A stretch of 64,000 nt of DNA, from positions 64,498,911-64,562,910 of the forward strand of contig NC_090942.1 in assembly GCF_040807025.1 (NCBI RefSeq). Direction: 5' to 3'. The notes under the pieces were generated by a model that ran no database searches, was not told the origin of the DNA, and saw only the letters and a list, made by a program, of their open reading frames with translations. The stretch comes from Struthio camelus (Eukaryota > Chordata > Aves > Struthioniformes > Struthionidae). Both the position numbers and the translations under genes were made by a program. This document shows positions 1 to 13,405 of this stretch, piece after piece (position 1 is the first letter of the stretch; every line of letters starts with the position of its first letter).

Positions 1-867
1 ACTGTAGGGATGTCAGCTGGAATTTAGGATTTCAAAACCTATCTGGGTTTGTGGCCACACTGGGAGTGGATACAGTCACCTTAGTGTAATGTAAATAGTG
101 GTGTTCATGTTTCATTTTAGTGTAAATGGATTTTTCCATATATACGAGCCCATAAATTCAGGCTTCTGTTTTTTCTTCCTTGTTTCATGAGAGAATATAT
201 GTGACTGAACAAAAGTTGAAGTAATCCTTTTTTACCTTGAAGTAATGATTATCCCCAAATTGGGATGGATTTTCTCAAATGTGTGAAATTCAGCTGTCGA
301 GTATGTGAAACTTAATCTTTCTTATTTGAATCATTATCTTCTGCTACTTCTTCTGTTGACCATATTTTCCTAGGTGCTGGTCAGCCACAGGGTCCTCTCA
401 AGTGTATGGTCTGATCAGGCAAGCCAGATAGAATGAGTAGGTGAAAGTAGTATCTCTGTTCCGTAAATAGTAGGGAGAAATGACACCTGGGAAGATAGTG
501 TTTTGCCTGCTGTCTTTTAGGAAGTTCATGGCAAGGCAAGGAAGCAAAGCCAACTCCCTTGAATAATTCCAGTTCTGTATTTTTCTCCCCAGCTCTTTCC
601 AGTAAACATATCAGACATTAGGAGAAGGCCAGGCTTCCTGTGGATGTTCAAAGAGATTTTGAAAATCCTTGAACTTGAGGCAGTCCAGCAATTTTGTGTT
701 GTTTTGTGCTCCATTGAGAAATCACTCATTCATACAGAAGAACAGTGGCAGCAGATAGAAACATCTCCATGCTGCTTTCCCTGTGTTCTTTGCCTTTTTG
801 CTTTCTTGTCTTTTCTGGGATAATCATATTTGCTCAGAGTACAATAATGTTTTCTACATTTTTCCAG
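1..867 (+). other. KIAA1549: Last intron of KIAA1549 (3' part)
   Basis: No coding exon is visible here. The stretch ends in a pyrimidine-rich tract and AG at 866-867, the acceptor of the terminal KIAA1549 exon, so it is read as the 3' part of that gene's last intron. The short open frames on both strands have no recognisable domain or splice context. The rest of KIAA1549 lies to the left of the window. Confidence 0.7.
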
Positions 868-1122
868 ACGCATATGCATGGACACCAAGAATATTCCTCC
901 TCACCAGTATTCCAGATGCCGAGGACTTCAGCCAGGCAGCCTTCGGCACCCCCTACTCAGCTTCCACACAACAGCCTTCAGGGCCAGGGGCTTTGCTACA
1001 CCACCAGTTCCACTGAGGACCTCCAACCGAGCCACTCTTCAGCCTCTCTTATAAAAGCAATTAGAGAAGAACTTCTACGACTTTCTCAGAAACAGACAAC
1101 AGTGCAGAACTTCCATAGTTGA
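868..1122 (+). CDS. KIAA1549: KIAA1549, terminal coding exon (C-terminal 84 residues)
   Basis: This exon opens after a good acceptor (tttttccag, AG at 866-867) in phase 0 and runs 84 codons to a TGA at 1120-1122. The product is rich in Ser, Gln and Pro and ends in an amphipathic segment, [17 protein letters not shown], followed by TTVQNFHS. I recognise this as the conserved C-terminus of the KIAA1549/KIAA1549L (UPF0606) family. KIAA1549 is a large single-pass membrane protein. In humans it is linked to retinal disease and is a fusion partner of BRAF in pilocytic astrocytoma; its molecular role is poorly defined. The tail seen here would be cytoplasmic. Position agrees with the call: in human 7q34 KIAA1549 is the neighbour of TMEM213, in the opposite orientation to it, as here. 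The open frame continues upstream of the acceptor to an ATG at 745, but I regard that part as intron. The paralogue KIAA1549L is the main alternative, and synteny disfavours it. Confidence 0.8.
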   Translation, partial: THMHGHQEYSSSPVFQMPRTSARQPSAPPTQLPHNSLQGQGLCYTTSSTEDLQPSHSSASLIKAIREELLRLSQKQTTVQNFHS

Positions 1123-1392
1123 TTTAGCATTCTCTTGCAAATCTGCCACGTATCTGCTTCCTATGGAAGTAAAGAGTTAAAGGAAATCTGCAATGTTATT
1201 CTCTCAAGAAGAACAAACTCTCACAGCTCTGTTGACAGCACTCTGGAAAAAAGAAAAAGGCAACAAAATGAAGATAGTAAGGGAGACTGGGGACAAATAG
1301 GGGAAATCATCAGTGTCATCACAAGCAATGTTGTTCAATCAGCTAATATTACGGTGCTTCTCCTCTCTCCCCACCCTCATTCAATCTTAAAA

Positions 1393-1402
1393 AATAAATA
1401 AA
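1393..1402 (+). terminator. Candidate poly(A) signals for KIAA1549
   Basis: Two overlapping AATAAA hexamers lie at 1393-1398 and 1397-1402, about 270 bases after the KIAA1549 stop codon. They could mark a short 3' UTR form. Human KIAA1549 has a long 3' UTR, so further downstream sites may be used too. No cDNA evidence is available here. Confidence 0.4.
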
Positions 1403-4400
1403 ACTTTAGGTCAAGAAGTCAACGCTCCTACAACAAAAAATCACAGGAACAATTTCTGAGTATAGTAGACTCCTTTTTCTAAAGAAAAAGGCAAAGGTTT
1501 GCATGAACTGAGATGATGTTTTGCCAGAGGTTACAAGTATTCTCATCTCCCCAGTGTTCATGGGGAACGCTTTTGTGTTGCTGTTCTGCAAGATGACAGA
1601 CTGTATCAGATCTAGGGTGTTGAAGGTGTGATCCCGGCGTAAGAATCACTTTGGTTGACAGTAACAATAGGACTACTTAGAATAAAAGGATTTATGAGCT
1701 ACTTGTAACAAACCGGAACAATAATTATTATAGGTCTGTGCTTCCGAATGGAGCTACCCTCTGCACTCTTCCCTGTTTTCCTTCTGGTGCTGAAGCTTCA
1801 AGTGTTCCTTCATCTTCAATGTTTGCAAAGTGAAACATTGGCCTTGTGTAACTAAGAAAATATCTGTAGACTCATTCAGGCTGGAAAAACAAAACAAAGC
1901 ATCCAAACGGAAAAGGCTTGGTATTTATTTTGTTTAAAATTATTGAAATCTAGGTAAGAAATACTTAGCCACAGTTGAATTTGGGGAATTGTGTATGTAT
2001 ATCTTTAAAAAAATTATTTACATACTGTGTGCTCTTGTAAGATCAGTGATAAAACATTTCCACTCTGTAGTTTGCTTTGTGGACAGAAAGCAGCCAGCCT
2101 GACTGGTACAGGGTCACCAGCATTAAGTTATAAATTGATGTCCTAAATCATTGCTTCTGTTTGAACCTGAATAATTTTAGTGAAAGTCAGTGACAGTTTA
2201 GAGCATTAACATAGGCTTAGATTTGCAGTTTTGAGACGTTTTCTATATTTATACCTGTTTCCGCTGTCCCTCTGGACAAAGGGTAAGCATTATCCCCATG
2301 GTAAGAATGGTATGTGCCATGGAGCTGTTTGTCACTGTTTTTTCCAGCGTTTTAATTTAATATTAGCTATGAATTTACTAATATTTGGCCATTGCATAAC
2401 TGTAACTGACATAATACATCTGAGAATTTTAATTAAGTTGTGATTCATTGGAGTGTTTTTATTTTCAGATTGGACTGAACTAAAAGCTAGCAAGGTGGCC
2501 CAGAGAATAGAGGGTAAGCTTAGCATTTGTAAGGAGGCTTAGAAGCCTTGCGCTATGAAAATGATAAGCAAAAAATACTTGATGCTATAATTTGGATATG
2601 TCAAACACTGAAGTGGATAGTAGTCATAAAAGGTCTAAGGAACAGTTGTCTGCCAAAAAGATCATTGGACAATTGCCAGGGTAGGGCTGGGTTTGCCTCA
2701 CTTAGGTAGAAATGGCATTGGTAAAATACAGCTATCTAACACGGGTACAGTATGGTGTTCTTTGGCTTCCAACTCAGTTTCCTGGTTGCAGTGCATGGTT
2801 CAGTAACTGTGATGGGACTAATTCAGAATGAAATGAAGACAGGTAGAAGGATGCCATGGAAGAACCCTATGTACCTTGTTCATGGAATATGTATGTAATG
2901 TCATTTGTTGCCAAAGCCAAAACTAGGAAGCAACTGGCTGCTCACTGTTGTGGAAAAAATGATGGCATGTTGTTTCCTCTCTATTAGGAAGTTAAGTTAT
3001 TCTTTGGGTTCCCCAAATTCATCAAAAAACTGTATGAAGTTGTTTGAGCAATTTGCTGTAGCAAAGCAGTTGGAATTCATTTCCAGTTCCCTGGCTAATA
3101 ATTTAAGCCCTGATGGGCACTGGTTGAGGTTTGAATTGAGTCAGAACACCTGCATGGTTCTAACCAGCAGTACCTACGGGTCATTCATTTTTGAATTTTT
3201 TAAGCTTTTTGTGTGATAATGAGTTCTAGCATAAAAATAAAGAAGCATTAGTTTTCTGCCAAGTTTCTAAACATGAACACTGTCGATACTTTGAAGAGAG
3301 ACTTTCAAAGCAGATTTGAAAATTGAAAGGTTTTGCAGAATGAAGAGTGTATCAGACAATGTTCATTTGGTCTTTTTAAAAATGCTGAAGACTGTTCCTA
3401 AGGGTTCCCAGCAAACTCTGTCCTTCACAGCCTGGATCCTTCTCCAGCTTAATTCTGCAGAGAAGTCAGAGTCGTGTGCTTATAACACCAGCCTCTGATT
3501 ATGGAAATCATCATGGAGTAATTAGCACGTTACTGTGACTTCATTTCAAGAAAATGTGGGATTCTAGAATGCTATTTCATTATCTGTCTGCTGGTTCCAG
3601 CTGCTTAAGTTTAATACGGAATATGGAATAAGAGCTTTGAAATTTATAGATGCTTATGCCATTTGCCATTTGTATTTGCTAGTGATGGTGATGCTATTAT
3701 ACTCAGTCTTTTTATATTTGGAAGAATATCCTTTCTTTTTCTTTCTAGTCCTACATATTGCAAAGAACATGTAAAAGATAAAACAGTTTTAGGTAAATAA
3801 AAGAGGCTTTTTTGGGTTAAAAAAAATCCCTCTTCAAACCTTAACAAGTTCACTGGTAAGGATGGTAAAGTATAAGAGGCTGGAAAGCTGTGTTTGGAAG
3901 TTCTGTTCTCGATCTGGTTAGAGATCTAATTTACTGTTCACAAAAAGTGGCATGGCAAACTCTGTATATTCATATAGTAACACGATAGCACATAAGGCAC
4001 TAAATGTTTCATTTCTAAGGATGATCTTAACAAGAGGGAACCACACATCTACTTTCTGCAGCTGTGAGAATGCTGGGTTTTTCATGTGCTACAAAAGGAC
4101 TCTGTGGCACGTGCCAAAATGTGTCTTTCTGCTTGGGAATTCAGAGAGAAGATCTGTATGCCTCTGCATCCCCATGTGCAGGAACTCTTTTGCTAATTAA
4201 TTTTTATTGCCCTATTAAAAGAAAAAAAACAACCTTTTTTTCTAAATTTTGAAGTATCCTGAATTCAAAGCATCTGTTGGTGAATCTGCCAGTTACCAAA
4301 CTAATCCAATGAGAAGTTGGTATAAGCACAGAAAACTCCATTACAAGCACTTACATCCATTTCCATGACTACCTCATCTGATTCATGGAATACATTTTCC

Positions 4401-5947
4401 CTTGACATTTGTCTTTAGTCTTTCTTGGTTTGGCATACAGAAGAAACTGGCAAGATGAGAGCTGAGTAATTTCTGTTGGTTAGTTTGCTTTTCCTTTCCT
4501 TTGCCAGAGGCCAAAATGTTGACCTCTAGCTTACTTCTTGATTTTCTTTGGAACTAAGTGAAATTTTGCAATTCTTTATCATATATTCTGTTTGAAAAGT
4601 GGGTCACACTTCATTACTACAAAATATTCTCTACTACCATGTAATACATATGGTCCTATCAGTGACACTAGGCATGTGATTTAGGAAAGAGAACTTTGCT
4701 TTTAGAGGGATTCAGTTGCATAGGTACTGGACTCATGATGCTAAATTTGTGCACTTTTGAGCAGTAAGAGGAATTTCACTGACCCTTTGTAATATAATAT
4801 ACTTGCCATGGTTTGGGACCTGCTTTGTATATGTTAGTTGGAGAGTAACAGCATCACACAAAGGGTATATGTTAGCCCTACACCCAAAGGAGGACTTTCA
4901 GAAAGGGTACTCCAACCTCATAGGTCTTTATGTACATTCATAAATGCATAAATTAGTAGATTGATTATCTAAAAGTGCATGCTCCTACCAACTGTTGAAA
5001 TCAGTGCCTTTGAAATTAGACCATTGAATTAGACCAGGGTTACACAGTTATCTTAGAAAGAGACTTTACTCAGAGCATAACATCTCCTAGTACCCAAACA
5101 GCTGGGGCTCTGTTGTATGTTAATTCATGGCTTGAAAGCACATTAGATGGGTTGCACAAGGAAGTCATTGTATATTCAAGTATGCCTGAAGTCACCAGTA
5201 GTGTGATGTGGATGGCACTAGGCAGCTGAACTCATTTTTAACTATCTTCCCATCACCACATCTTCCTCTTTTCCAGCTTAACAAGACTCTCTCATTTTTC
5301 AGTTCCAGGGGAAAATGGGCACTTTCCACTCTATGCCTTATCTAGCAATTCTTCTCCATTAACAGGTGCCAGTCTCTGAAAAAAGCATATCTTGGCTACA
5401 AGCTTTGAAGTGGCGGGATGAAGACCACTTGTGACTTTGAGGTGGGAACATGTTGTGAGCCATGTTTTTGCACCAGCAAAGAAATAAACATCTTCAGAAA
5501 AAATTCCAAAAAATGGCACTGTAGGTGTTTTCTGAATATGGACACAAAGCTGAGAGCTGATTAAAAGAAAAACAGTGATATCTGATTGTTAGAAGACAAA
5601 AGGCAGCAACCAGTTCTCCAGGACCAACTGTAACTGCACTAGAAAGAGATATATAAAATCTCGGGGAACTCCCCCTATACCCTCCAAGCTGACTGCATAA
5701 TATAACCCCTCTTTTGCGCAGTCCTTCACCACTAACACTGCTGGTCTGTACAAGTGAGGAACGTCTCTAGAGCATCAGTGGGACTCCAAAAAGTAGTTCA
5801 CCAAGATTGTAGAGCTTCTCCAGAACTATTTGGAGATGTCTAGAGAAAAATACCAGATTTAACGTGCTATAAAAATAAAAATTCAGTACCCTTATGTGGT
5901 GGGGCATCTTTTCTCTGTTCCTGTTATGTTTTATCAAGAAATTATTT

Positions 5948-5962
5948 AAAAAAAAAAAAAAA
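5948..5962. repeat. Poly(A) run, 15 bases
   Basis: A homopolymer of 15 A residues in the intergenic or 3' UTR region. It carries no flanking sequence that I can tie to a retroposon tail. Confidence 0.9.
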
Positions 5963-8900
5963 GTCTAGGGACATATGCTACTGTCATCACTGTGCTGCTG
6001 TTCATGTATTCCAGTATTTGTAGGCTCTAAATGCTGAGGAAGGGGAAACTGGGAAAGAAATTTTTTGGCAATGCTGACAAAGACTCTATGGTTTTCCAAT
6101 GTTTTGGCATGAGTTTGACTGCTTGGAGAGTCTGTTATCTCTATGGAGAGTGTCAAATGAATTGAAGCTTATGTTGGAAGAAGTACTGTAAAAATGCTTT
6201 TCCAACCGATATGCTCCTTGTTCTCAGATCTCTTGTCTTTAAATGCCAAAAGAGTGTACCCTGAGAGTAAGAAACTTGAGAAGGAAAAGTCATATGGAGT
6301 TGCATTGCCTTTTTTAAAAGAGACTCTCCCAGAGCAGAACTGTAGTCTCGTGAGTCCTATTGAAGACTGATGGATAAAAAAGGTACATTAGTGCTAGAAA
6401 AATACACATTTCTCTGCCCTTTGTAGTTTGTAGAGCTGGAATATTTTGTCTTGCTTTTATGTTTTCTTGATAGCTTTATTGCCTTGATTCTTTTTTCTTT
6501 TGTAATGGCCATTCCTGTCTAGTTTGGAGTAGTTCTTACTCCATAACTTGAGGTTTGTGTTTAGCCTGTTACATCTTATTGCCTTAATTGGAATAAAATG
6601 TTGGCACATTTGAACAAATACTCTAAAGGTTCTTTTGAAATGGATGCTCAGCCTCCATGGACCTTTGACATGGCTGTTTTCAGTTTCACTTACAGTAGTC
6701 TTGTTATTATCATATATAAAGTAGGCAAAGTGAAATGAGAATTAAGAGAGCAGAAGAAAGACTGAAGGATGAAAATTACATCATTTTGCATTTCCAGTTA
6801 TATTGTAATTCATGCAGTTCTTATGGACCGCTGCGCCATCTTCCTATGAACGCTTTCCTAAGATTTTCTTCCTAAGGCTTCTCGGAGTTGTTTCTTTCAT
6901 CCAGGTTGTTTATTTGACTGCTTTAGTGCTGTGTATGATTTAAAAGCAGTAGCTGGAGATTGCTTTGGGTTTCAGTAGAAGCCTCTTCGTATTCAAGTGA
7001 AAATTAATGCAGTGTTATATTCAGCAATACCCTACCTTCTTTTTGACCTGAAATGCAGAACTGAATGAATATTGACAAAAGAAACATGAATTTAAAAAAA
7101 TCACAATAATAATAAATCAGGAAACTTTCATCCTTGGACTTGAGGAAATAGGAGACAAAACTGTGAGTTAGCCACTGTCAGTAGTACTTCAACACAGTTG
7201 TCAAATTCATATTTCAATTTCATAATTGATAAAATCCTATGAAATATAGGTGATTCAGGCATGCATAAACTCTTGAACTAGTTACAGGATTTGTTAGTCC
7301 ATGCAGTCCTAGATAAAATTGTCTCAGGTAAGTAGCCTTTAATTTTGTGTGTAACGCTTCTTACCAAGCGTTTCCATGGATGAGTTTAGTCCTTGTTACA
7401 GTTTCTTTCTCTGGGCTTGATGGATGGTTTTAAACAGGAGCACTCCAGAAATTCGGGAATAAAGGTGAGAAATCTCCCAGTCAGAGGATTTCTAGATGCA
7501 CAGTCAAGTATTTATATTGCTGCTACATTCTGCTATACTCTACTGCTATGTGGAATAAATTTGTCAGGAGGCTGGAAGCCACATTTTTGCCTTTGCAGAG
7601 GGTATGGTAGAACTGCAAAAATTCAAGAAAAGTTGTTTGTCACCTCCAGAAGACCACATCACTGACACAGCATCGCCTCACAGAAATCACATTTCTGCCT
7701 GGGAGCCAAGAATACTTCTTCCTGTAGCACTGTATACTTAAGAAGCTCTTAACACTAGTGCCACTGAGCATTTTTTTAATCCTTTTTAAGGATGAACTAA
7801 CAACTCTTAGCTAACACTGTCACACAGCATCTGTACAAGAGCATTTAGTATAGGTCAGCTGAAGCATTGTAACTTCTTCGTATATCGGAGCCCAAAGGGT
7901 TGCCACACTGGAACTGGATGTTTTTGAACTGGTCTGGTGTAATGCATGGTATGTGGAAATGCCACGAGAGGACGTGGCCTTGCAAAGAGATTGCTTTGTG
8001 GATATCTCTCTGCTTTCTCTGAATGACTAAAGAGAAGGGAGAGCTGTAGGGGCCTGAAGAAGTACTGCTACTTCTCCTTCAGAAAGTCACATTTAAAAAA
8101 GAATTTGGCTGCGTGTTTAATAATGTGATCTGGAAACTCCAAACTAGGAAAGGCTGCTGTCCCTGTGGTGTGCCAACCAGTCTGTTTAGAGCACTTGTTT
8201 TATCTTTATGATTAGATAAACCAAAGAAATTGGAAAAACCACTGATAAAGTATATTAATATAAAAAGTCATCAGAAAAGAGGCAGAGTTCATAGAACTAT
8301 GAGCAGTTAGGAAATGATTTGATTTAAAATGACATTTCTGCCCAGAAAGGGAAGAGAAGAAAAGGAGAGGACAAAACTTTTGGGTTGTTGCAACCAATAC
8401 TGGGTACAGCTATGGACAGAGAATGAAGGGAAGAAACGTAGCATACTGTTTAAATAGAGAATACAAAAGGTAAAACTCAAATGGGTAGATGGGTTGGAAG
8501 ATATGGCTACCAAAGAGCACAGAGACAGCAGAAAGTTTAATGGAGACCCAGGGATTAGGGAAATGTCTTCTCTATGTTTGTCTTAAATAAAATCACTCAC
8601 ATGGGAACAGCTGCAGTGTGGCACACTATGTTTAAGGTGGTGCACAAGCTTTCTGTAGTGAATTTATAAAGTTTGTTGAAAACAAGATCATTGGAGAGAA
8701 GAGCAGGAGGAACAGGAGTGACTAATGGGAAAAGTTGAAGGAAAAAAAGCCATTGAAAGGTATTATTGCCTAAACTATCAATAATCCTCAGAGGATTAAT
8801 TTTGAAATGCCTTGGCAAGAGAGCTCTTACTCTGTTTCTGAACAGTGCTATATTTTATCTGTGGGCTCAGGAGAGGATGGAAGGATTGTTGTGCGCTCTG

Positions 8901-10887
8901 TGCTTTTATCTTCCCCAAATAACTGCCTCTGAGAGACAGGACTGGACTAGAGGGGCCTTTGATGCCACCTTGTTGCTACAGCATGCAGGAGATCTGTATG
9001 GCTTGTGGCATCTTCATCCAAGTTAGGTAATAAATTGTCCAGGCTTTATTGGTTCTCTCAAGTGGAAAAACAGGTTGTGCGTGAGAACTTTGGAGAGACA
9101 GAAATGGAGGAAATTGGGGCTGACACAGTTGGAGGGGTGTTTGTTACCACTCTTCCCAAAATACCAGTGTCCTGCAGGTTCATGCAGAGAAGACATGACT
9201 TTTTCACTGACAGTGGTAGAGGGAGAAAATGGAGATTTCACAATTAGCTTCGGTCCTTAGCTTTTAGAGCTAAAGGCACCATAAAGAGCAGTGTGGGAGA
9301 TTTGGAACAGAGCTTTACTTTGGTGATCACGAAGGCTGGAGAGACATCTCTTACTTTCCCCTGTGAATGCAGAGGCTTTGTTTTTTGGAGGAAGAAGCCA
9401 ATTTGTGTTTGAGGGGTTGCAGGGGGTGAATAGGGTGTCAGCAACTTATAGCAGCCCTTTAAATGATTATTCTTGATGGGTGAGCTGCAAAATGGTTAAC
9501 TGATGTGTCCGTAGATTTCATACCCATGAAGTGGACAGGAAAAGGCTGCGTGTCTAGTAGAGCTGTATTTTTTCCAAGCTGTTTGCAGACAGAGATGATA
9601 CTGCATTGTTTACCCTGTGTTTTTTTCCGGAAGGTTATTACAAAATCGGAGCTGGAAGTCAGTTCTTTGAAAAGCATGTTTGATTCTGGCATAGAAATCT
9701 GCAATGAGCTTTGAATTCTACAGCAGATCCTGATACCACTGATACCACAAAATAAGATCATGAGCATAAAGATCAGAGAGGATGGTTACTTCCCAGGAAT
9801 GCCTATATTTCATTCCTTTGCTGTAATCTATTACAGTAATTTCCTGAAATCCTAATATTTATAATGGCTTTAACAAACTTCCGAAGAAGTCCCAGTAGAG
9901 AGCACCTTTTCTTATGAAGTTAAGCTCGGTCTTTTCTCTGCATGTCTCATGTGACTAGGAAGCTCTGATGCTTGCCAGTTTTCATCCCTCTGGTAATTTT
10001 GTAAAGTGTAATCATTGTAAAGTGCAATTGCTTAATATGTAGCTCATTCATTCACTAAAAGCCCCAAGGATAGAGGCAATGAGTAATGTGAGTCATTGCC
10101 AGAGCAATGATATCTAAAAAGATGAAGAGTCATGCCGTACATTAAGTACCAATCAATTTAGTTGTGAATTAAGTATTTAAAAAATCACTAGTTAGATGTG
10201 GTTGGTATTATTTCAGGGCAAATTAGTTAGCCTGGAATCCTGTGCTGCTACTAATGTTCTTCTCTTCTGGCATCAGTTATGTGTTCTCTGCAGTTTTGTT
10301 TGCCTGTCGAGATACTTGCAGACTAGCAGCTTTCCTGGTTGCCTTCTACATCTCCCTTTCCTTTCCAGGCACTACATGCCTTCTTGCCTGAAATTCAGAA
10401 ATTTTATCCAGAAAATATGAAGACCTGTTCTGGCTTGATCAGCAATGTTAGGATTCAAACTGATGTCTTTCAGTCACATTTATTTTTATTAAGCCATCCA
10501 AGTTTCAAGCATTTTTACCTTTCTTTGTACTAAATCCTGTTAGCTGGAATAGATTTCCTTTCCATCTTCTTGCTAATGCAAGTTGGTGCAATTACATATA
10601 GCTCATTAGCCAGTCAAATTTTAAATGACTGGAGTGCTAAGGTTTCCATCATCATTCTGAGAGGGTAGTTTTGCAGATTAGTAGGTGATAGGATCCGTGA
10701 TCGTTTTTGTGTGCTTTTTTGAGAGCCTGAACTGGCTAAATGCTACAGCAGGACACAACAGTGTGTGGCAGCCTGAGGGGCAGCAAGGTTTAACACGGGT
10801 GAAATGATGTATGCACACTGATAAATCAGGAGTTTTGCTTCCAAGCTTTTCTGTGGAAGTGAAATTAACTGGCTTCCTGAATTACAA

Positions 10888-10926
10888 GGGGGGAGGAGGA
10901 GAAAAAATAAGATGGGGGTGGGGGGG
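10888..10926 (+). repeat. G-rich low-complexity tract
   Basis: Purine-rich sequence with G runs of 6, 5 and 7 separated by short A/T interruptions. It could form a G-quadruplex on the plus strand. It lies in non-coding DNA between KIAA1549 and TMEM213 and I see no coding role. Confidence 0.6.
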
Positions 10927-12629
10927 CTGAATGGGCTGAATGTATTTGTGTTAGCATAGCTCCCTTGAAGTCAACAGAATTAGGCAGCATTACACTATCA
11001 CTAGAGATCTTCTATTAGGTGTATTTTAATAACTATCAGTGATGATTTTAGGCACATGAGATAATACACAGATTAATACACCAGTAATAGTCAGTGGCTT
11101 TGGTCATGGACTTCATTTATAAGGTATTGTTCTCCAAAGTCATCTTTAACTTGTGCATGAAAGCCAGACCGCAGCCTTCTAAAGTGACTTGATTTGTCTT
11201 AAAATAAGGGTTATAAACTACAGACTGTACTACATTGTGTGTTCCCCATCTAATAATAATCCAGGAAATGTGACAGCAGACCACCGGTAATTTTTAGATT
11301 ACATTTGGGTATGCTGATTTTTATTGTACAGGGGTATGAATTATCCAGTTCTCCATGTTAATCTTTATGTGTGTCTTTATACTAAAGTCTCACATCTTTT
11401 GGATACGACCTTAATTCTGCACTTTCTGTGACTGTTGACAGCCCCTGAAATACTGAAAAGGCCAGGTGGCTATTTCTCCTCCTTCTGCCCCGTACATTTT
11501 TTGCATTATACTTGTGATTGCTCACCACGCCTAGAATCAGTGCAACACATAGCAGGTACCTCGGAGGCTCTCTGTTTTTAAATAAGATTTTATTGTGTTG
11601 TAATACAGTAGCATTGCATAGGAACAGATAAGATGTTTATGTTGGTAGCCTATGACCTTCTGGGATACTGCCACTTCATGTAAAGATCCCAGAACACACT
11701 GAAAGTAGTAATATGTTTGTGAAATTCATTACAGGACTACGTTTTATCAGTGACCTGATCCACTTTGTTGTAGGTTGAATAACTTGAATGGAAAAGGCTA
11801 TAGATCAAACTTGGCAATGTCAAATATCAAAGAGGTTGGCACAGTAAGCAAACAAAACTGTTATACCAGATCAGAAGTTTTTAGATCAGTGGTCTAGAAA
11901 AAGTATACATTTCACAGCAGGAACAATCTGTAAGATATTCCTTTTCTATACTTGTGTTGAGACTTGGTTGTCACCCTTAAGCATAGGTATACAAAACCAT
12001 AGGGGTGTTAGACTATATCAGAAGCCATGACTGCTACCCTATCTTCCCCCGACTCAGTTTGGTTGAGATGAGAATACCTGAACAGGTAAGCTGTGAGAAG
12101 CAAAATTTGAGGATTAAACTACTACATTCCCTGAAGGAAGCCGCACACGAGCAGACTATTTTGGAAACTATGACAAGGAAACTGTGCTTTTAAAGGCAGG
12201 GTTTAGGAAGCCAAAAGAAGTTGCCTAATTATTAAGAGGTAAGTTTGCAGGTTTGTGCCGGGTTATAGGACATCTAGAGCTTAGGTCATACGGTGGCAGC
12301 TCTTTAGTTTGGAATAAATTTAGCTTCCATGACTGCATTCATGTGCTCATGGCCTTAGCCAAGGAAATGATAAAACTGTAAAACATGTCCCCTCAAAAAT
12401 CAAAATTGATGCTATATCCAGCAATCACTTCTGCTGTCTGTTCTCCTGCCCCAACCAGAAGAACAATTTCTATGGAACAGAACTGTAGGAAGAGATGTGC
12501 AGCAGGTAGACACTAAGGCAATACGTGGAGATTTTACATAGTATCTATCACATTACTTTCAGACCAATGCACATTTTCCACTATTGAAAATAATAAATCA
12601 GGAAAAAATGATGCATGTAGCTATAAGAT

Positions 12630-12700
12630 TTATTGTCCATCAATAATTGCAGTGGTTAATTGTCAACTCACTGTTCTGTCAATCAATCAACACCAACAAT
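12630..12700. promoter_or_regulatory. Candidate enhancer: homeodomain and HNF1-like motif cluster
   Basis: This stretch holds several homeobox-type cores close together (ATCAATAATTG, GGTTAATTG and the tandem CAATCAATCAA). At 12655-12667 a 13-mer matches the HNF1 palindrome GTTAATNATTAAC except at two positions. HNF1 factors drive many kidney and gut epithelial genes, and the neighbouring TMEM213 and ATP6V0A4 are epithelial genes in mammals. The motif matches are seen directly; the enhancer role is inference only. Confidence 0.25.
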
Positions 12701-13399
12701 AAAATGTAGAATCCTTTGTTCCTGTAAATTTGTACATGATCAATTTTTTTTTTTTTGTGGAAAAAAGTAGTTGGCTGGTCCAACGTTACGATTTGTCTTG
12801 TGAATGTTACTTTTGTTTTAATCAGTCTAAGTTGAAATATTGAGATTTTTTCTTAACCGAGCAACGTTTTGTGATTGCTTGCTAGTAGCATTATAGCGTA
12901 AGTAAAAACAAACAAAAAAAAATCACATAATAAAAATGCCACAAAAGAGTTAAGCCCTTCCCGTTCAAAACTAACTTTCCTGATGCTAGCATCTCAGCTA
13001 AGCATTTTCTCTCCATAAGAGTTTCTGTATGAGGAGATATTAATGATAGGGAAAGGAGTCATTCTCTGTCTCCAGCTTTACCCATTCCTACAGTTCGAAT
13101 TGTTCCTGCTTTAGGTGATAATGGGCAACCATCCACCAAGTTGAGATGGCACACAATTGTCCTTTAGGCTCAAAGTGCCTAAATGTGCCAGGATTAATTT
13201 GAAAGTTTTAGACTGATTTGTGTTTCCTAACTGGGAGAGTGATATATTAATAAGCAGAGGTGAGGCTTGAATAATATTTAATAAATATAAATCTCCAACA
13301 GAGATTTCTTTGGCTTAAGAATGACTTTTTATGGTTCATTTCAGTGGATCTCTAGCAGGTTTGCTAATCTGACATGTGTCTAGATGGGTTTAATACTGA

Positions 13400-13405
13400 T
13401 TTATT
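13400..13405 (-). terminator. Candidate poly(A) signal for TMEM213
   Basis: AATAAA on the minus strand, about 1.0 kb beyond the TMEM213 stop codon. It is the first canonical hexamer I noticed downstream of the gene, but I cannot show that it is used. Confidence 0.3.

Larger units (their letters stand above)
1403..13399. other. KIAA1549 3' UTR remainder and intergenic DNA
   Basis: About 12 kb of AT-rich sequence without a convincing gene. Open frames are all short (mostly under 110 codons), lack family resemblance and are not bounded by consistent splice sites. Part may be 3' UTR of KIAA1549. Contents that can be named are homopolymer runs (A15 at 5948-5962), G-rich tracts near 10888-10926, and a homeodomain/HNF1-like cluster at about 12630-12700. 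I recognise no interspersed repeat. Confidence 0.6.
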
